Below, in pieces: positions 43,529 to 52,350 of a DNA stretch of 64,000 nucleotides. The position numbers were made by a program, and so were the translations under genes. Source of the stretch: Alistipes sp. (GTDB lineage: Bacteria; Bacteroidota; Bacteroidia; Bacteroidales; Rikenellaceae); NCBI GenBank assembly GCA_022782405.1, contig JALFNK010000014.1:1-64000 (forward strand). Reading direction: 5' to 3'. Numbering within the stretch: the stretch's first letter is position 1; every line of letters begins with the position of its first letter. The notes beneath the pieces are model-generated. The model ran no database searches. It saw nothing but the letters and a program-made list of their open reading frames with translations, and had not been told where the DNA came from.

Positions 43529-45073
43529 ATGACGCAGGAAGAACTTTTCAAGAAGCTGGTCGCCCACTGCAAGGAGTATGGATTCGTCTTTCCTTCGAGC
43601 GAGATCTACGACGGCCTTGCCGCTGTCTATGACTACGGACAGAACGGCGTGGAGCTGAAGAACAACATCAAGCGCTATTGGTGGGATTCGATGGTCAAGC
43701 TGCACGAGAATATCGTGGGCCTCGACGCCGCCATTTTCATGCACCCCCGTACCTGGGAGGCTTCGGGCCATGTGTCGGCGTTCAACGACCCGCTGATCGA
43801 CAACCGGGATTCGAAGAAGCGTTATCGTGCCGACGTGCTGATCGAAGACTGGATCGCCAAGCAGGACGAGAAGGTCGAGAAGGAGGTTGAGAAGGCGCGC
43901 AAGCGTTTCGGCGAGTCGTTCGACGAGCAGAAGTACCGTGAGACGTCGCCTCGTGTGGCCGAGACCCTGGCTCGCCGCAATGCCGTTCATGAGCGTTTCG
44001 CCGCGGCGATGAATGCCAACGATCTTGCTGAACTGCGCCAGATCATCCTCGACTGCGAGATCGTCTGCCCGATTTCGGGTACGCGCAACTGGACCGAGGT
44101 GCGTCAGTTCAACCTGATGTTCTCGACGCAGATGGGATCGACGGCCGATGGCGCCTCGACGATCTACCTGCGTCCGGAGACGGCCCAGGGCATCTTCGTC
44201 AATTTCCTCAATGTCCAGAAGACGGGCCGCATGAAACTGCCGTTCGGTATTGCCCAGATCGGCAAGGCTTTCCGCAACGAGATTGTCGCCCGTCAGTTCA
44301 TCTTCCGCATGCGTGAGTTCGAGCAGATGGAGATGCAGTTCTTCGTGCGCCCGGGCACTGAGATGGAGTGGTGGAACCGCTGGAAGGAGACCCGTATGGC
44401 ATGGCATCGGGCCCTGGGCTTCGGCGACGACAACTACCGCTTCCATGACCACGAGAAACTGGCGCACTATGCCAATGCCGCCACGGATATCGAGTACAAT
44501 TTCCCGTTCGGCTTCAAGGAGGTCGAGGGTATCCATTCGCGTACGGACTTCGACTTGGGCAACCACCAGAAGTTCTCGGGCAAGAAGATCCAGTATTTCG
44601 ATCCTGAGACGGGCGAGAGCTATGTTCCCTATGTCGTGGAGACTTCGATCGGTGTGGACCGCATGTTCCTGCAGGTCATGTCGGCCGCCTATACCGAGGA
44701 GCAGCTCGAAGGCGGAGATTCGCGTGTCGTGCTGCGCCTTCCCGCCGCACTGGCTCCGGTCAAGGTGGCTGTTCTGCCGCTGGTCAAGAAGGACGGCATG
44801 CCCGAGGTGGCTCAGCGAATCGTCGATGAGCTCAAATACGATTATAACGTCGTCTACGACGAGAAAGACTCCGTGGGCAAGCGCTATCGTCGCCAGGATG
44901 CCATTGGTACGCCCTTCTGCGTTACCGTGGACGGACAGACGCTCGAAGACGGCACGGTTACGGTGCGCCACCGCGATTCGATGCAGCAGGAGCGCGTGAA
45001 GATCGAGGCTCTGCCTGCCATGGTCGAGGAGGAGTGTTCCTACCGCAAACTCTTCAAGAAGCTGAATCTGTAG
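43529..45073 (+). CDS. glyS: Glycyl-tRNA synthetase (class II, single-chain)
   Basis: 514 residues. Class II synthetase with motif 2 FRNEIVARQFIFRMREFEQ, the upstream RPETAQGIF (about 227-235) and motif 3 GVDRMFLQV. An anticodon-binding domain covers about 405-510. It is the dimeric, eukaryote-like glycyl-tRNA synthetase found in Bacteroidota rather than the tetrameric GlyQ/GlyS type. ATG 43529 is chosen; upstream sequence is the promoter. Confidence 0.96.
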   Translation: MTQEELFKKLVAHCKEYGFVFPSSEIYDGLAAVYDYGQNGVELKNNIKRYWWDSMVKLHENIVGLDAAIFMHPRTWEASGHVSAFNDPLIDNRDSKKRYRADVLIEDWIAKQDEKVEKEVEKARKRFGESFDEQKYRETSPRVAETLARRNAVHERFAAAMNANDLAELRQIILDCEIVCPISGTRNWTEVRQFNLMFSTQMGSTADGASTIYLRPETAQGIFVNFLNVQKTGRMKLPFGIAQIGKAFRNEIVARQFIFRMREFEQMEMQFFVRPGTEMEWWNRWKETRMAWHRALGFGDDNYRFHDHEKLAHYANAATDIEYNFPFGFKEVEGIHSRTDFDLGNHQKFSGKKIQYFDPETGESYVPYVVETSIGVDRMFLQVMSAAYTEEQLEGGDSRVVLRLPAALAPVKVAVLPLVKKDGMPEVAQRIVDELKYDYNVVYDEKDSVGKRYRRQDAIGTPFCVTVDGQTLEDGTVTVRHRDSMQQERVKIEALPAMVEEECSYRKLFKKLNL

Positions 45074-45102
45074 GATAAACCGCACCGGGCGTTGCCGCTT
45101 GC

Positions 45103-45522
45103 ATGGGACGGATTCTGGCCATCGACTACGGAACGAAACGGACGGGTATTGCCGTGAGCGATCCCCTGCGGTTGATCGCCGGAGGGCTCGAGACCATTGC
45201 GACGAAGGATTTGGAGCGTTGGCTTGCTGCCTATTTTGCCCGCGAGGAGGTCTCTACGATTGTATTGGGCAAGCCGTCGCACATGGACGGCACTCCGTCG
45301 GATACCTGGCGTTTCATCGAGCCGCTTGCCGGCCGTCTGCGCCGGGCGTGGCCCGATAAGGAGGTGGTCTTCTACGACGAGCGTTTCACATCGGTGCTGG
45401 CGCACCGTGCAATGCTCGACAGCGGTCTGGGACGTATGGCCCGCCGTGACCGGGCATTGGTGGACAAGATCTCGGCGACGATCATCCTGCAGGGATATAT
45501 GGAGTACGAATCGAATCGCTGA
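45103..45522 (+). CDS. Holliday junction resolvase-like YqgF (RuvX)
   Basis: 139 residues of the YqgF family, RNase H fold, with DYGTKRTGIAVSDP (about 8-21) and a C-terminal RDRALVDKISATIIL with the Asp/Lys typical of the family. In E. coli the protein (RuvX) is linked to 16S rRNA processing and possible Holliday junction resolution. It starts 29 bases after glyS and 55 before def, in the same direction. Confidence 0.92.
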   Translation: MGRILAIDYGTKRTGIAVSDPLRLIAGGLETIATKDLERWLAAYFAREEVSTIVLGKPSHMDGTPSDTWRFIEPLAGRLRRAWPDKEVVFYDERFTSVLAHRAMLDSGLGRMARRDRALVDKISATIILQGYMEYESNR

Positions 45523-45577
45523 TTCCGGCATATGACGGCCGGCGTTTCGAATAAGGGAAAATACAAGAATCAACGAT

Positions 45578-46123
45578 ATGATCTATCCGATTGTCATTTT
45601 CGGGGATGAGGTGCTTCGCAAGCATTGCCGGGAGATCGCTCCCGACTATCCCGAGGTAAAGAAACTGGTCGAGGATATGTTCCTCACGTTGGAGGAGGCC
45701 GAGGGTGTCGGCCTTGCGGCTCCGCAGATCGGCAAGGATATCCGCCTGTTCATCGTGGATTGCACGCCGTGGGCCGAGGAGGATCCCTCGTGCGTCGGCT
45801 ATAAGCGAGCCTTCATCAATCCGGAGATATACGCCTATTCGGACGAGAAGAAGGTTTATAATGAAGGATGCCTCTCTTTTCCGGGCATCCATGCTGATGT
45901 GCCGCGGTCGTTGTCGATCCGGATGCGTTACCTCGATATGGATTTCGTCGAGCACGACGAAGAGTTCACGGGACTCAAGGCCTGGGTCATCCAGCACGAG
46001 TATGACCATATCGAAGGGGTGGTCTTCACGGATCGTGTCGCGCCTCTGCGCCGTCAGCTGCTCAAGAGCAAGCTGCTGAATCTGGCCAAAGGAAAATACA
46101 GTTGTAGTTACAAAACGCGATAG
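45578..46123 (+). CDS. def: Peptide deformylase
   Basis: 181 residues. All three motifs are present: GVGLAAPQIG (about 47-56), EGCLSFPGI (about 106-114, Cys ligand) and QHEYDHIEG (about 150-158, His ligands and catalytic Glu). Removes the formyl group from nascent proteins, Fe2+-dependent. Last of glyS-ruvX-def, followed by a strong bidirectional terminator. Confidence 0.97.
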   Translation: MIYPIVIFGDEVLRKHCREIAPDYPEVKKLVEDMFLTLEEAEGVGLAAPQIGKDIRLFIVDCTPWAEEDPSCVGYKRAFINPEIYAYSDEKKVYNEGCLSFPGIHADVPRSLSIRMRYLDMDFVEHDEEFTGLKAWVIQHEYDHIEGVVFTDRVAPLRRQLLKSKLLNLAKGKYSCSYKTR

Positions 46124-46174
46124 AAGCGCCCTTCTGTCTTCGGTATCGGCGTTCCGACATCGTTTGAATAGAGT

Positions 46175-46215
46175 ATGGGAAACCCCGGAATCGGTATGAT
46201 TCCGGGGTTTCCCGT
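46175..46215. terminator. Bidirectional terminator
   Basis: A 16-bp stem (46177-46192 with 46198-46213) with loop GGTAT lies between the converging def and OM-protein genes. Confidence 0.85.
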
Positions 46216-46235
46216 GTTTGCGGGAGATCCGCCGA

Positions 46236-46697
46236 TCAGAATTTGTATGCTGCGCCGATGCTGATGACGACCGGATTGGGGCGCAGGTCATCGAACATGG
46301 GCTGCCATTTTATACCGGCCGTAATATCCCAGTTGCTGGTTACTTTGCAGTCGAATCCGCCGCCGATATTCAGTCCGGCAGCCCAGCGGCCGATGTCGTT
46401 GGCCGTGATACCAACTGCGGGATAGAGATCCCACTGGTCGGCGATGTGGAATACATACTGGGCATCGCAACTTACGTCGATCGAACATCCGTTGTGGAGC
46501 AGCGCCGTAAACGAAGGTTCGATGCGCCAGTTGTCATCGAAACTGTAACGAGCGAAAGCACCCAGGCCGACTACTGCGTCGCCCGTATTGGTGTAGATGT
46601 TCATGCGGGGCCCCAAAGCCCAGTTCCCAGCTTGTTGGGCGGAGACGGTCGTCGTAACGAACAACGCAGCGATGACCGCAAAAATGGCTTTTCTCAT
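46236..46697 (-). CDS. Small outer-membrane beta-barrel protein
   Basis: 153 residues with a signal peptide (about 1-20, ending VSAQ). The mature chain has about eight short amphipathic strands (YTNTGDAVVGLGAFARYSF, GIGAAYKF-type end) and ends in Phe, as outer-membrane barrels do. It has two cysteines (NGCSIDVSCDAQ). The function is unknown. The promoter contains a 14-bp perfect palindrome next to the -7 box (46731-46744, see findings), suggesting regulation by a DNA-binding dimer. Confidence 0.8.
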   Translation of the reverse strand: MRKAIFAVIAALFVTTTVSAQQAGNWALGPRMNIYTNTGDAVVGLGAFARYSFDDNWRIEPSFTALLHNGCSIDVSCDAQYVFHIADQWDLYPAVGITANDIGRWAAGLNIGGGFDCKVTSNWDITAGIKWQPMFDDLRPNPVVISIGAAYKF

Positions 46698-46730
46698 ACG
46701 CTTTATTTTTTAGTTGAACGAATCCTTATC

Positions 46731-46750
46731 TGTTATCGATAACAAATATA
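46731..46750 (-). promoter_or_regulatory. Promoter with perfect 14-bp palindrome (possible operator)
   Basis: On the minus strand the -7 element TATATTTG (46743-46750) overlaps TGTTATCGATAACA (46731-46744), a perfect palindrome covering the expected transcription start. This fits a repressor operator for the small outer-membrane protein gene. The cognate regulator is not known. Confidence 0.5.
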
Positions 46751-46809
46751 GGTAAAAATACCGGGGTGTGCAAACAAATTCAACGAACTCTCTGTTTTGA
46801 CCCATAAAT

Positions 46810-46842
46810 AAGAGATCCGCAACAGTCATGCCGCGGATCTCT
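46810..46842 (-). terminator. Terminator of ppdK
   Basis: The 10-bp stem AGAGATCCGC / GCGGATCTCT (46811-46820, 46833-46842) has a 12-base loop. On the minus strand it is followed by TTATTTATG, a modest T-rich tract. Confidence 0.6.
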
Positions 46843-46871
46843 CGGTTTATGTACCCGGTATGGGTAGATCG

Positions 46872-49601
46872 TTACTTCTGGTTAAGGGCAGCATGTGCGG
46901 CCGCCAGGCGTGCGATGGGCACGCGGAAGGGCGAGCAGCTCACATAGTTCAGACCGGCATAGTGGCAGAACTCTACCGACGAAGGTTCACCGCCGTGCTC
47001 GCCGCAGATACCGCACTTGAGGTTCTCGCGCGTACCGCGTCCCTTGAACACGGCCTCGCGGATGAGCTGTCCGACGCCGTTGCGGTCGAGGATCTGGAAC
47101 GGGTCGTTCTTCAGAATGCCCTTTTCGAGGTAGATAGGCAGGAACTTGCCGATATCGTCGCGCGAGAATCCGAGGGTCATCTGCGTCAGGTCGTTCGTGC
47201 CGAACGAGAAGAACTCGGCCACTTCGGCGATCTGGTTGGCCGTAACGGCTGCACGCGGCACCTCGATCATTGTGCCGACCATATACTCGATCTTGTCGTT
47301 GCGCTCCGAGAATACCTGCTCGGCCGTCGAGTCGATGATCTGCTTCTGATAGCGGAGCTCCTTATGGTTGCCCACGAGCGGCACCATGATCTCGACATGT
47401 ACGGGAATGCCCGTAGCCTTGACATTCATGGCAGCCTCGATGATGGCGCGGGTCTGCATCTCGGTAATCTCGGGATAGGTATTTCCGAGACGGCATCCGC
47501 GGTGTCCGAGCATGGGGTTGAACTCGGCGAGCGACTCGACCTTGGCGGCAATCTTCTGGAACGGCACGTTCATCTCTTCTGCCATCTCCTTCTGACCCTT
47601 CTCGTCGTGGGGCACGAACTCGTGCAGAGGGGGATCGAGCAGGCGGACCGTTACGGGATATCCGTTCATGGCCTTGAACAGGCCCTCGAAGTCTCCGCGC
47701 TGCATGGGCAGCAGTTTGGCCAGGGCCACGCGGCGTCCGGCCTCGTCGTCTGCAAGGATCATCTCACGGATGGCCTTGATGCGGTCGCCCTCGAAGAACA
47801 TGTGCTCCGTGCGGCAGAGACCGATACCTTCGGCGCCGAATTCGAAGGCCTGCTTGGCATCCTTCGGTGTGTCGGCGTTGGCGCGCACCTTGAGTACGGA
47901 GTATTTGCTGGCCAGTTCCATGAGCTTGCCGAAATCGCCGCTCAGGTCGGCTGCCTTCGTAGCCACCTGCCCGAGATATACCTCACCCGTCGAGCCGTTG
48001 AGCGAGATCCAGTCTCCCTCCTTCACGGTAAATCCGTTCACCTTGATCGTGCGGGCCTTGTAGTCGATTTCGAGCTCTCCGGCACCCGAAACGCAGCACT
48101 TGCCCATACCGCGGGCTACGACGGCTGCGTGCGAGGTCATGCCGCCGCGTGCGGTCAGAATACCTGCGGCGTCGAGCATGCCCTTCAGATCCTCGGGCGA
48201 CGTCTCGATACGCACGAGAATGGCTTTCTGTCCGGTCGATGCGAATACCTTCTCGGCATCCTCGGCGAAGAATACCACGGGACCCGTTGCGGCGCCCGGC
48301 GATGCGGGCAGGCCCTTCGTGATGACCTGTGCCGTAGCGATGGCCTTCTTGTCGAATACGGGGTGGAGCAGCTCGTCGAGCTTGGCAGGCTCGCAGCGCA
48401 GTACGGCGGTCTTCTCGTCGATCAGACCTTCGCGGAGCATGTCCATGGCGATCTTGACCATGGCGGCACCCGTACGCTTGCCGTTTCGGCACTGGAGCAT
48501 CCAGAGCTTGCCGTCCTGGATCGTGAACTCGATGTCCTGCATGTCGGTGAAGTACTGCTCGAGGTGGTGCTGGATCTCGTTGAGTTCGGCATATACCTCG
48601 GGCATCACCTCTTCGAGCGAGGGATACTTCGCCTTACGCTCCTCCTCGGAGATGTTCTGCGCCTTGGCCCAGCGCTTCGAACCCTCGATGGTGATCTGCT
48701 GGGGGGTGCGGATACCGGCCACGACATCCTCGCCCTGGGCGTTGATTAGATACTCGCCGTTGAAGAGGTTTTCGCCGGTTGCGGCGTCGCGCGAGAAGGC
48801 TACGCCCGTTGCGGAGTTTTCGCCCATGTTGCCGAATACCATGGCCTGTACCGATACGGCGGTTCCCCACTCCGCAGGGATGTTGTTGAGCTTGCGGTAG
48901 AGGATGGCGCGCTCATTCATCCACGATCCGAATACGGCGCAGATGGCACCCCAGAGCTGGTCCCAGGGGTTGGTCGGGAAGTCTTCGCCGGTCTGCTTCT
49001 TCACGGCGCCCTTGAAACTCTTGACAAGCTCCTTCAGGTCATCGGTCGTCAGGTCGGTGTCGTTCTTGACGCCGCGCTTGGCCTTGAGCGTGTCGATGAT
49101 CTCCTCGAAAGGATCATGGTCCTCCTTCGATGCGGGTTTCATGCCGAGCACCACGTCGCCGTACATCTGTACGAAGCGGCGGTAGGAATCCCATGCGAAG
49201 CGGGGGTTCCCCGTACGCTTTGCCACGGCCTCTACGGCCTGGTCGTTCATGCCGAGGTTGAGGATCGTATCCATCATGCCGGGCATCGAGGCGCGTGCGC
49301 CCGAGCGTACCGATACGAGCAGGGGCATCTCCTTGTCGCCGAACTTCATGCCCGTGAGGCGTTCGATGTTCTTCATCGCCTTCTCGACTTCGGGCCTGAG
49401 CATCTCGATCACGGCCTGCTTGCCGTGCTTGTAGTACTCGGCGCATACCTCCGTGGTGATGGTGAAACCCGGGGGGACGGGGATGCCTATCAGGTTCATC
49501 TCGGCGAGGTTGGCACCTTTCCCGCCGAGCAGTTCACGCATTTTGCCGTTACCCTCGGCCTCTTTGTTGCCGAAAGTGTAGACACGTTTTACGTCTGCCA
49601 T
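46872..49601 (-). CDS. ppdK: Pyruvate phosphate dikinase
   Basis: 909 residues. An ATP-grasp-like N-terminal domain, the swivelling phosphohistidine domain with GGMTSHAAVVARGMGKCCVSG (His near residue 495), and the C-terminal PEP-binding barrel with CGICGEHGGEP (Cys) and FGTNDLTQMT. It interconverts pyruvate, ATP and phosphate with PEP, AMP and diphosphate, and serves glycolysis or gluconeogenesis. Length is standard. A possible but imperfect -7 sequence (TATATTCG, about 49729-49736) lies upstream. Confidence 0.97.
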   Translation of the reverse strand: MADVKRVYTFGNKEAEGNGKMRELLGGKGANLAEMNLIGIPVPPGFTITTEVCAEYYKHGKQAVIEMLRPEVEKAMKNIERLTGMKFGDKEMPLLVSVRSGARASMPGMMDTILNLGMNDQAVEAVAKRTGNPRFAWDSYRRFVQMYGDVVLGMKPASKEDHDPFEEIIDTLKAKRGVKNDTDLTTDDLKELVKSFKGAVKKQTGEDFPTNPWDQLWGAICAVFGSWMNERAILYRKLNNIPAEWGTAVSVQAMVFGNMGENSATGVAFSRDAATGENLFNGEYLINAQGEDVVAGIRTPQQITIEGSKRWAKAQNISEEERKAKYPSLEEVMPEVYAELNEIQHHLEQYFTDMQDIEFTIQDGKLWMLQCRNGKRTGAAMVKIAMDMLREGLIDEKTAVLRCEPAKLDELLHPVFDKKAIATAQVITKGLPASPGAATGPVVFFAEDAEKVFASTGQKAILVRIETSPEDLKGMLDAAGILTARGGMTSHAAVVARGMGKCCVSGAGELEIDYKARTIKVNGFTVKEGDWISLNGSTGEVYLGQVATKAADLSGDFGKLMELASKYSVLKVRANADTPKDAKQAFEFGAEGIGLCRTEHMFFEGDRIKAIREMILADDEAGRRVALAKLLPMQRGDFEGLFKAMNGYPVTVRLLDPPLHEFVPHDEKGQKEMAEEMNVPFQKIAAKVESLAEFNPMLGHRGCRLGNTYPEITEMQTRAIIEAAMNVKATGIPVHVEIMVPLVGNHKELRYQKQIIDSTAEQVFSERNDKIEYMVGTMIEVPRAAVTANQIAEVAEFFSFGTNDLTQMTLGFSRDDIGKFLPIYLEKGILKNDPFQILDRNGVGQLIREAVFKGRGTRENLKCGICGEHGGEPSSVEFCHYAGLNYVSCSPFRVPIARLAAAHAALNQK

Positions 49602-49762
49602 AATTTTTATAGATTTGAATATGTGTATTAAAAAATTTCAAATTCGGTTCCTTTTCGGGGACGGAAAAATTGCGGCGACATCCTCCGTCTCCGCATCCGA
49701 CCGTACCAGTTCCATCAAAGGGAATGCGAATATAGGAAAACTTTTCTAAAACTCCAAATAAA

Positions 49763-50620
49763 TCAGCGAATATAGACGAATACCGGCAGCGAAAAACCGT
49801 AGCCTCCGCAATAGGTCTTTCCGTTGTAGGTCGGGAGGGGCTTTCCGCTCTTGGAATCAATCAGATACCTGCGGGCAAAAACATCCGCGGCCGCGACCGT
49901 GTAGGCCGTATCGACAAGTATGCGGTCGCGCATTGTCCAGCGTCCGCGGCTGCATATGGTCCCTCTTCCGGCGTGTTCGGCGCGTGCCGTGGCGTCGTGC
50001 AGCCCGTAACGGACGGGCCTCATCGTGCCGCATCGTCCCATGACGACAAGCCGGGCCGACGGGCGCTCTTCGCGCAGGTCGCCGACGACCCATTCGGCCA
50101 TGCGGTTTTCTGCGCAGAGGACCAGTCCGACGGTATCGCGCCCGAGCGTTCCCTCGACGTAAAGGTAGCGGCGCCCCGGTTCTACATAGTGGGGGAAGAA
50201 TCGGTCGCCGTAGTAGAGCAGGGCGAAGTCCATGCCGTCGAGTGTGTTGAGCGTGCGGTGGATGTAGGTGTAGTCGCCGCGGCAGGCTGCGGCGAGGTCG
50301 CGTACGACCGCCTCGTTCTCCACGCCCCACAGGGCGACGATCTCAAGGGCCATCGAGTCGATCACTGCCGCCGTGTTGCGTATCTTGCGCCGGTAGCGTT
50401 CCGTATTCCAACGCCTGTGTCCTTCGGGTGTATACGCTTCGTCGTCGTAGAAGAGCGCCGGCAGGGTGTCGTAGATTTTATCCACGTCGTAGAAGGCGAT
50501 TCCGGTCTGCATCCGGCGGTCGTCGGACTGAGGACGAATCCCCGTCCGGGACCGCTGGGCCGCAGCTGTCAGAAACAGTCCCGCCGCGAGAAGCGTGCCT
50601 ATGATTCGACGCACGGACAT
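49763..50620 (-). CDS. Secreted endonuclease/exonuclease/phosphatase-like protein
   Basis: 285 residues. A signal peptide (about 1-20, ending LTAAAQ) precedes an endonuclease/exonuclease/phosphatase domain; VALWGVENEAVVRDL carries the N-x-E metal motif, and the surrounding VDKIYDTLP resembles the start of such domains in Bacteroidota. A typical His motif near the end is not clearly visible, so catalysis is uncertain. It follows the XRE regulator gene by 13 bases on the same strand and is probably co-transcribed. ATG 50620 begins the signal peptide. Confidence 0.75.
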   Translation of the reverse strand: MSVRRIIGTLLAAGLFLTAAAQRSRTGIRPQSDDRRMQTGIAFYDVDKIYDTLPALFYDDEAYTPEGHRRWNTERYRRKIRNTAAVIDSMALEIVALWGVENEAVVRDLAAACRGDYTYIHRTLNTLDGMDFALLYYGDRFFPHYVEPGRRYLYVEGTLGRDTVGLVLCAENRMAEWVVGDLREERPSARLVVMGRCGTMRPVRYGLHDATARAEHAGRGTICSRGRWTMRDRILVDTAYTVAAADVFARRYLIDSKSGKPLPTYNGKTYCGGYGFSLPVFVYIR

Positions 50621-50633
50621 GGCAGCTGTGGTT

Positions 50634-50861
50634 TCAGAGCGGTTTTTCGGGGAGGAAATCGCGCGGTGAGCAATTGAGGAATCGGGCGATCTCATTGAGA
50701 TGGTGCGGGTTGTACTTGACGTCGTATTTGGGACTTTCCACCTGCCCGATAAAACTTTTGGATACGTTTATCCCGTAGGCCAGCATGGATTGGGAGACGT
50801 TCTGGCGTTTCCTCTCTTTGCGGACAGCATCGATGATGTATTGATCGATCGGGTGTATCAC
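50634..50861 (-). CDS. XRE-family helix-turn-helix regulator
   Basis: 75 residues from GTG at 50861. The helix-turn-helix covers about 20-42 (NVSQSMLAYGINVSKSFIGQVES). The C-terminus, CSPRDFLPEKP, is shared with small Bacteroidales XRE proteins. GTG is preferred because related proteins start near HPIDQYI; a TTG at 50894 would add 11 residues. The promoter lies inside a 7-bp inverted repeat (50868-50890), suggesting autoregulation. Co-directional with the nuclease-like gene. Confidence 0.8.
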   Translation of the reverse strand: MIHPIDQYIIDAVRKERKRQNVSQSMLAYGINVSKSFIGQVESPKYDVKYNPHHLNEIARFLNCSPRDFLPEKPL

Positions 50862-50867
50862 AGTCGT

Positions 50868-50890
50868 ATAGTTTCGTATAACAAAACTAT
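50868..50890 (-). promoter_or_regulatory. Inverted repeat over the XRE promoter (possible operator)
   Basis: ATAGTTT (50868-50874) and AAACTAT (50884-50890) form a 7-bp inverted repeat with a 9-bp spacer. The minus-strand -7 element TAGTTTTG (50882-50889) lies in one arm. A half-site spacing of about 16 bases (one and a half turns) fits a small HTH dimer binding one face, so autorepression is plausible. Confidence 0.5.
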
Positions 50891-51062
50891 GCAACTTATC
50901 AAACCTTGTGCTTATGTATACCTAATCGATGCTAAGTGATGACTAAGTGTCTTTATGGAAGACGGTAATGCTTGTTGATGGTATAAATTTTTGAATCCGA
51001 CACCGGACTTTTTTTTATCCGCCAGTCGTTTTGTAGCTTCTTTCGTATAGGCGAGCTCCACG

Positions 51063-52265
51063 CTATGCCTCGATGACGCCCGATCCGACCAGTTCCTCGC
51101 CGTCGTACCACGCTGCAAACTGCCCCGGGGTGATACCCCGCTGGGGCGTGTCGAAGAGCAGATAGGCTCCCGATTCGCGCATCACGAGCCGGGCTCCCTG
51201 CAGCGGCTGCCGGTAGCGGATGCGGACGGAAAAACGGCGGCATTGGCCCGGATGCATCCGCTTTGCGGGATTGACCCAATGGATTTCTCCGGGCAGAATC
51301 CGCAGGGCCGGACGCCACAGACCCGGATGGGCATCCCCCTCACCGACATAGACGACGTTCTGCACGACGTCCGTGGCCAGAATGAAGAGCGACTCCTTGC
51401 GGCCGCCGATGCCGAGCCCCTTGCGCTGCCCGATCGTGTAGAAGTGGGCGCCGTTGTGTTCGCCGATCTTCTTGCCGTCGCGTACGGTGTAGTGCCACGG
51501 TGCGGCCAGTGCGGCCAGCTCCTCGTCCGATGCGCTGCCGATATCCTCCGGAAGCTCCCGGCGAACATATTTGGGCCACGTCGGAAGAATCTCATGCACG
51601 TTGCCGCGCTTTGCGGCGAGTTTCTGCTGCAGGAAGAGCGGCAGATCGACCTTGCCCACGAAGCAGATGCCCTGCGAATCCTTGCGCTTGGCCGTGGCGA
51701 GCCCCTGCTCGGTGGCGATGCGCCGCACCTCGGGCTTCAGCAGCCCGCCCACGGGGAAGAGCGCCCGGCTCAACTGCTCCTGCGAAAGCTGACAGAGAAA
51801 ATAGCTCTGGTCTTTGTTGGGGTCCGTTCCGGCCAGCAACCGATAGAGGGGTGCACCGTCCTCGCCCGTTACGACCTCCTTGCGGCAGTAGTGTCCCGTA
51901 GCGACATATTCGGCTCCGAGTTTGAGCGCCTCACGCAGGAAGACGTCGAACTTGATCTCGCGGTTGCACAGCACGTCGGGATTGGGTGTACGGCCCCGTT
52001 CGTATTCGGCGAACATGTAATCGACCACGCGCGTACGGTACTCCTTCGAGAGATCGACGACATGCAACGGAATGTCGAGTTTCTTGGCCACCAGCTCGGC
52101 GAAGAGCCGGTCGTCGTGCCACGGACAGTCGCCTTCGAGCGTGCCGGTGGTATCGTGCCAGTTGATCATGAAGAGGCCGATGACCTCGTGCCCCTGCTCC
52201 TTGAGGAGCCAGGCGGCCACCGAGGAATCGACGCCTCCCGAGAGTCCTATGACTACGCGTGCCAT
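51063..52265 (-). CDS. mnmA: tRNA-specific 2-thiouridylase
   Basis: 400 residues. ATP pyrophosphatase motif GLSGGVDSSVAAWLL (about 7-21), first catalytic Cys in DVLCNREIKFD (about 98-108) and second in DSQGICFVG (about 200-208). The enzyme thiolates U34 of tRNA-Lys, -Glu and -Gln. It is longer than the 360-residue E. coli protein, mainly through a central insertion typical of the phylum. Downstream of rimM (84 bases). Confidence 0.95.
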   Translation of the reverse strand: MARVVIGLSGGVDSSVAAWLLKEQGHEVIGLFMINWHDTTGTLEGDCPWHDDRLFAELVAKKLDIPLHVVDLSKEYRTRVVDYMFAEYERGRTPNPDVLCNREIKFDVFLREALKLGAEYVATGHYCRKEVVTGEDGAPLYRLLAGTDPNKDQSYFLCQLSQEQLSRALFPVGGLLKPEVRRIATEQGLATAKRKDSQGICFVGKVDLPLFLQQKLAAKRGNVHEILPTWPKYVRRELPEDIGSASDEELAALAAPWHYTVRDGKKIGEHNGAHFYTIGQRKGLGIGGRKESLFILATDVVQNVVYVGEGDAHPGLWRPALRILPGEIHWVNPAKRMHPGQCRRFSVRIRYRQPLQGARLVMRESGAYLLFDTPQRGITPGQFAAWYDGEELVGSGVIEA

Positions 52266-52350
52266 CTGTCTGTTATCGTTTCGTATCGTTTGTAAACCGT
52301 GCTCGGCGGATGTCCGGGTCCTGAAGGGCCTGTTTTGACATGACGGCCGC

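Noticed and set aside
43157..45085. A 642-codon open frame on the minus strand over the glycyl-tRNA synthetase.
   Set aside because: It is antisense; the plus-strand protein has all synthetase motifs.
46860..48749. A 629-codon open frame on the plus strand over ppdK.
   Set aside because: It is antisense to a complete, motif-bearing PPDK.
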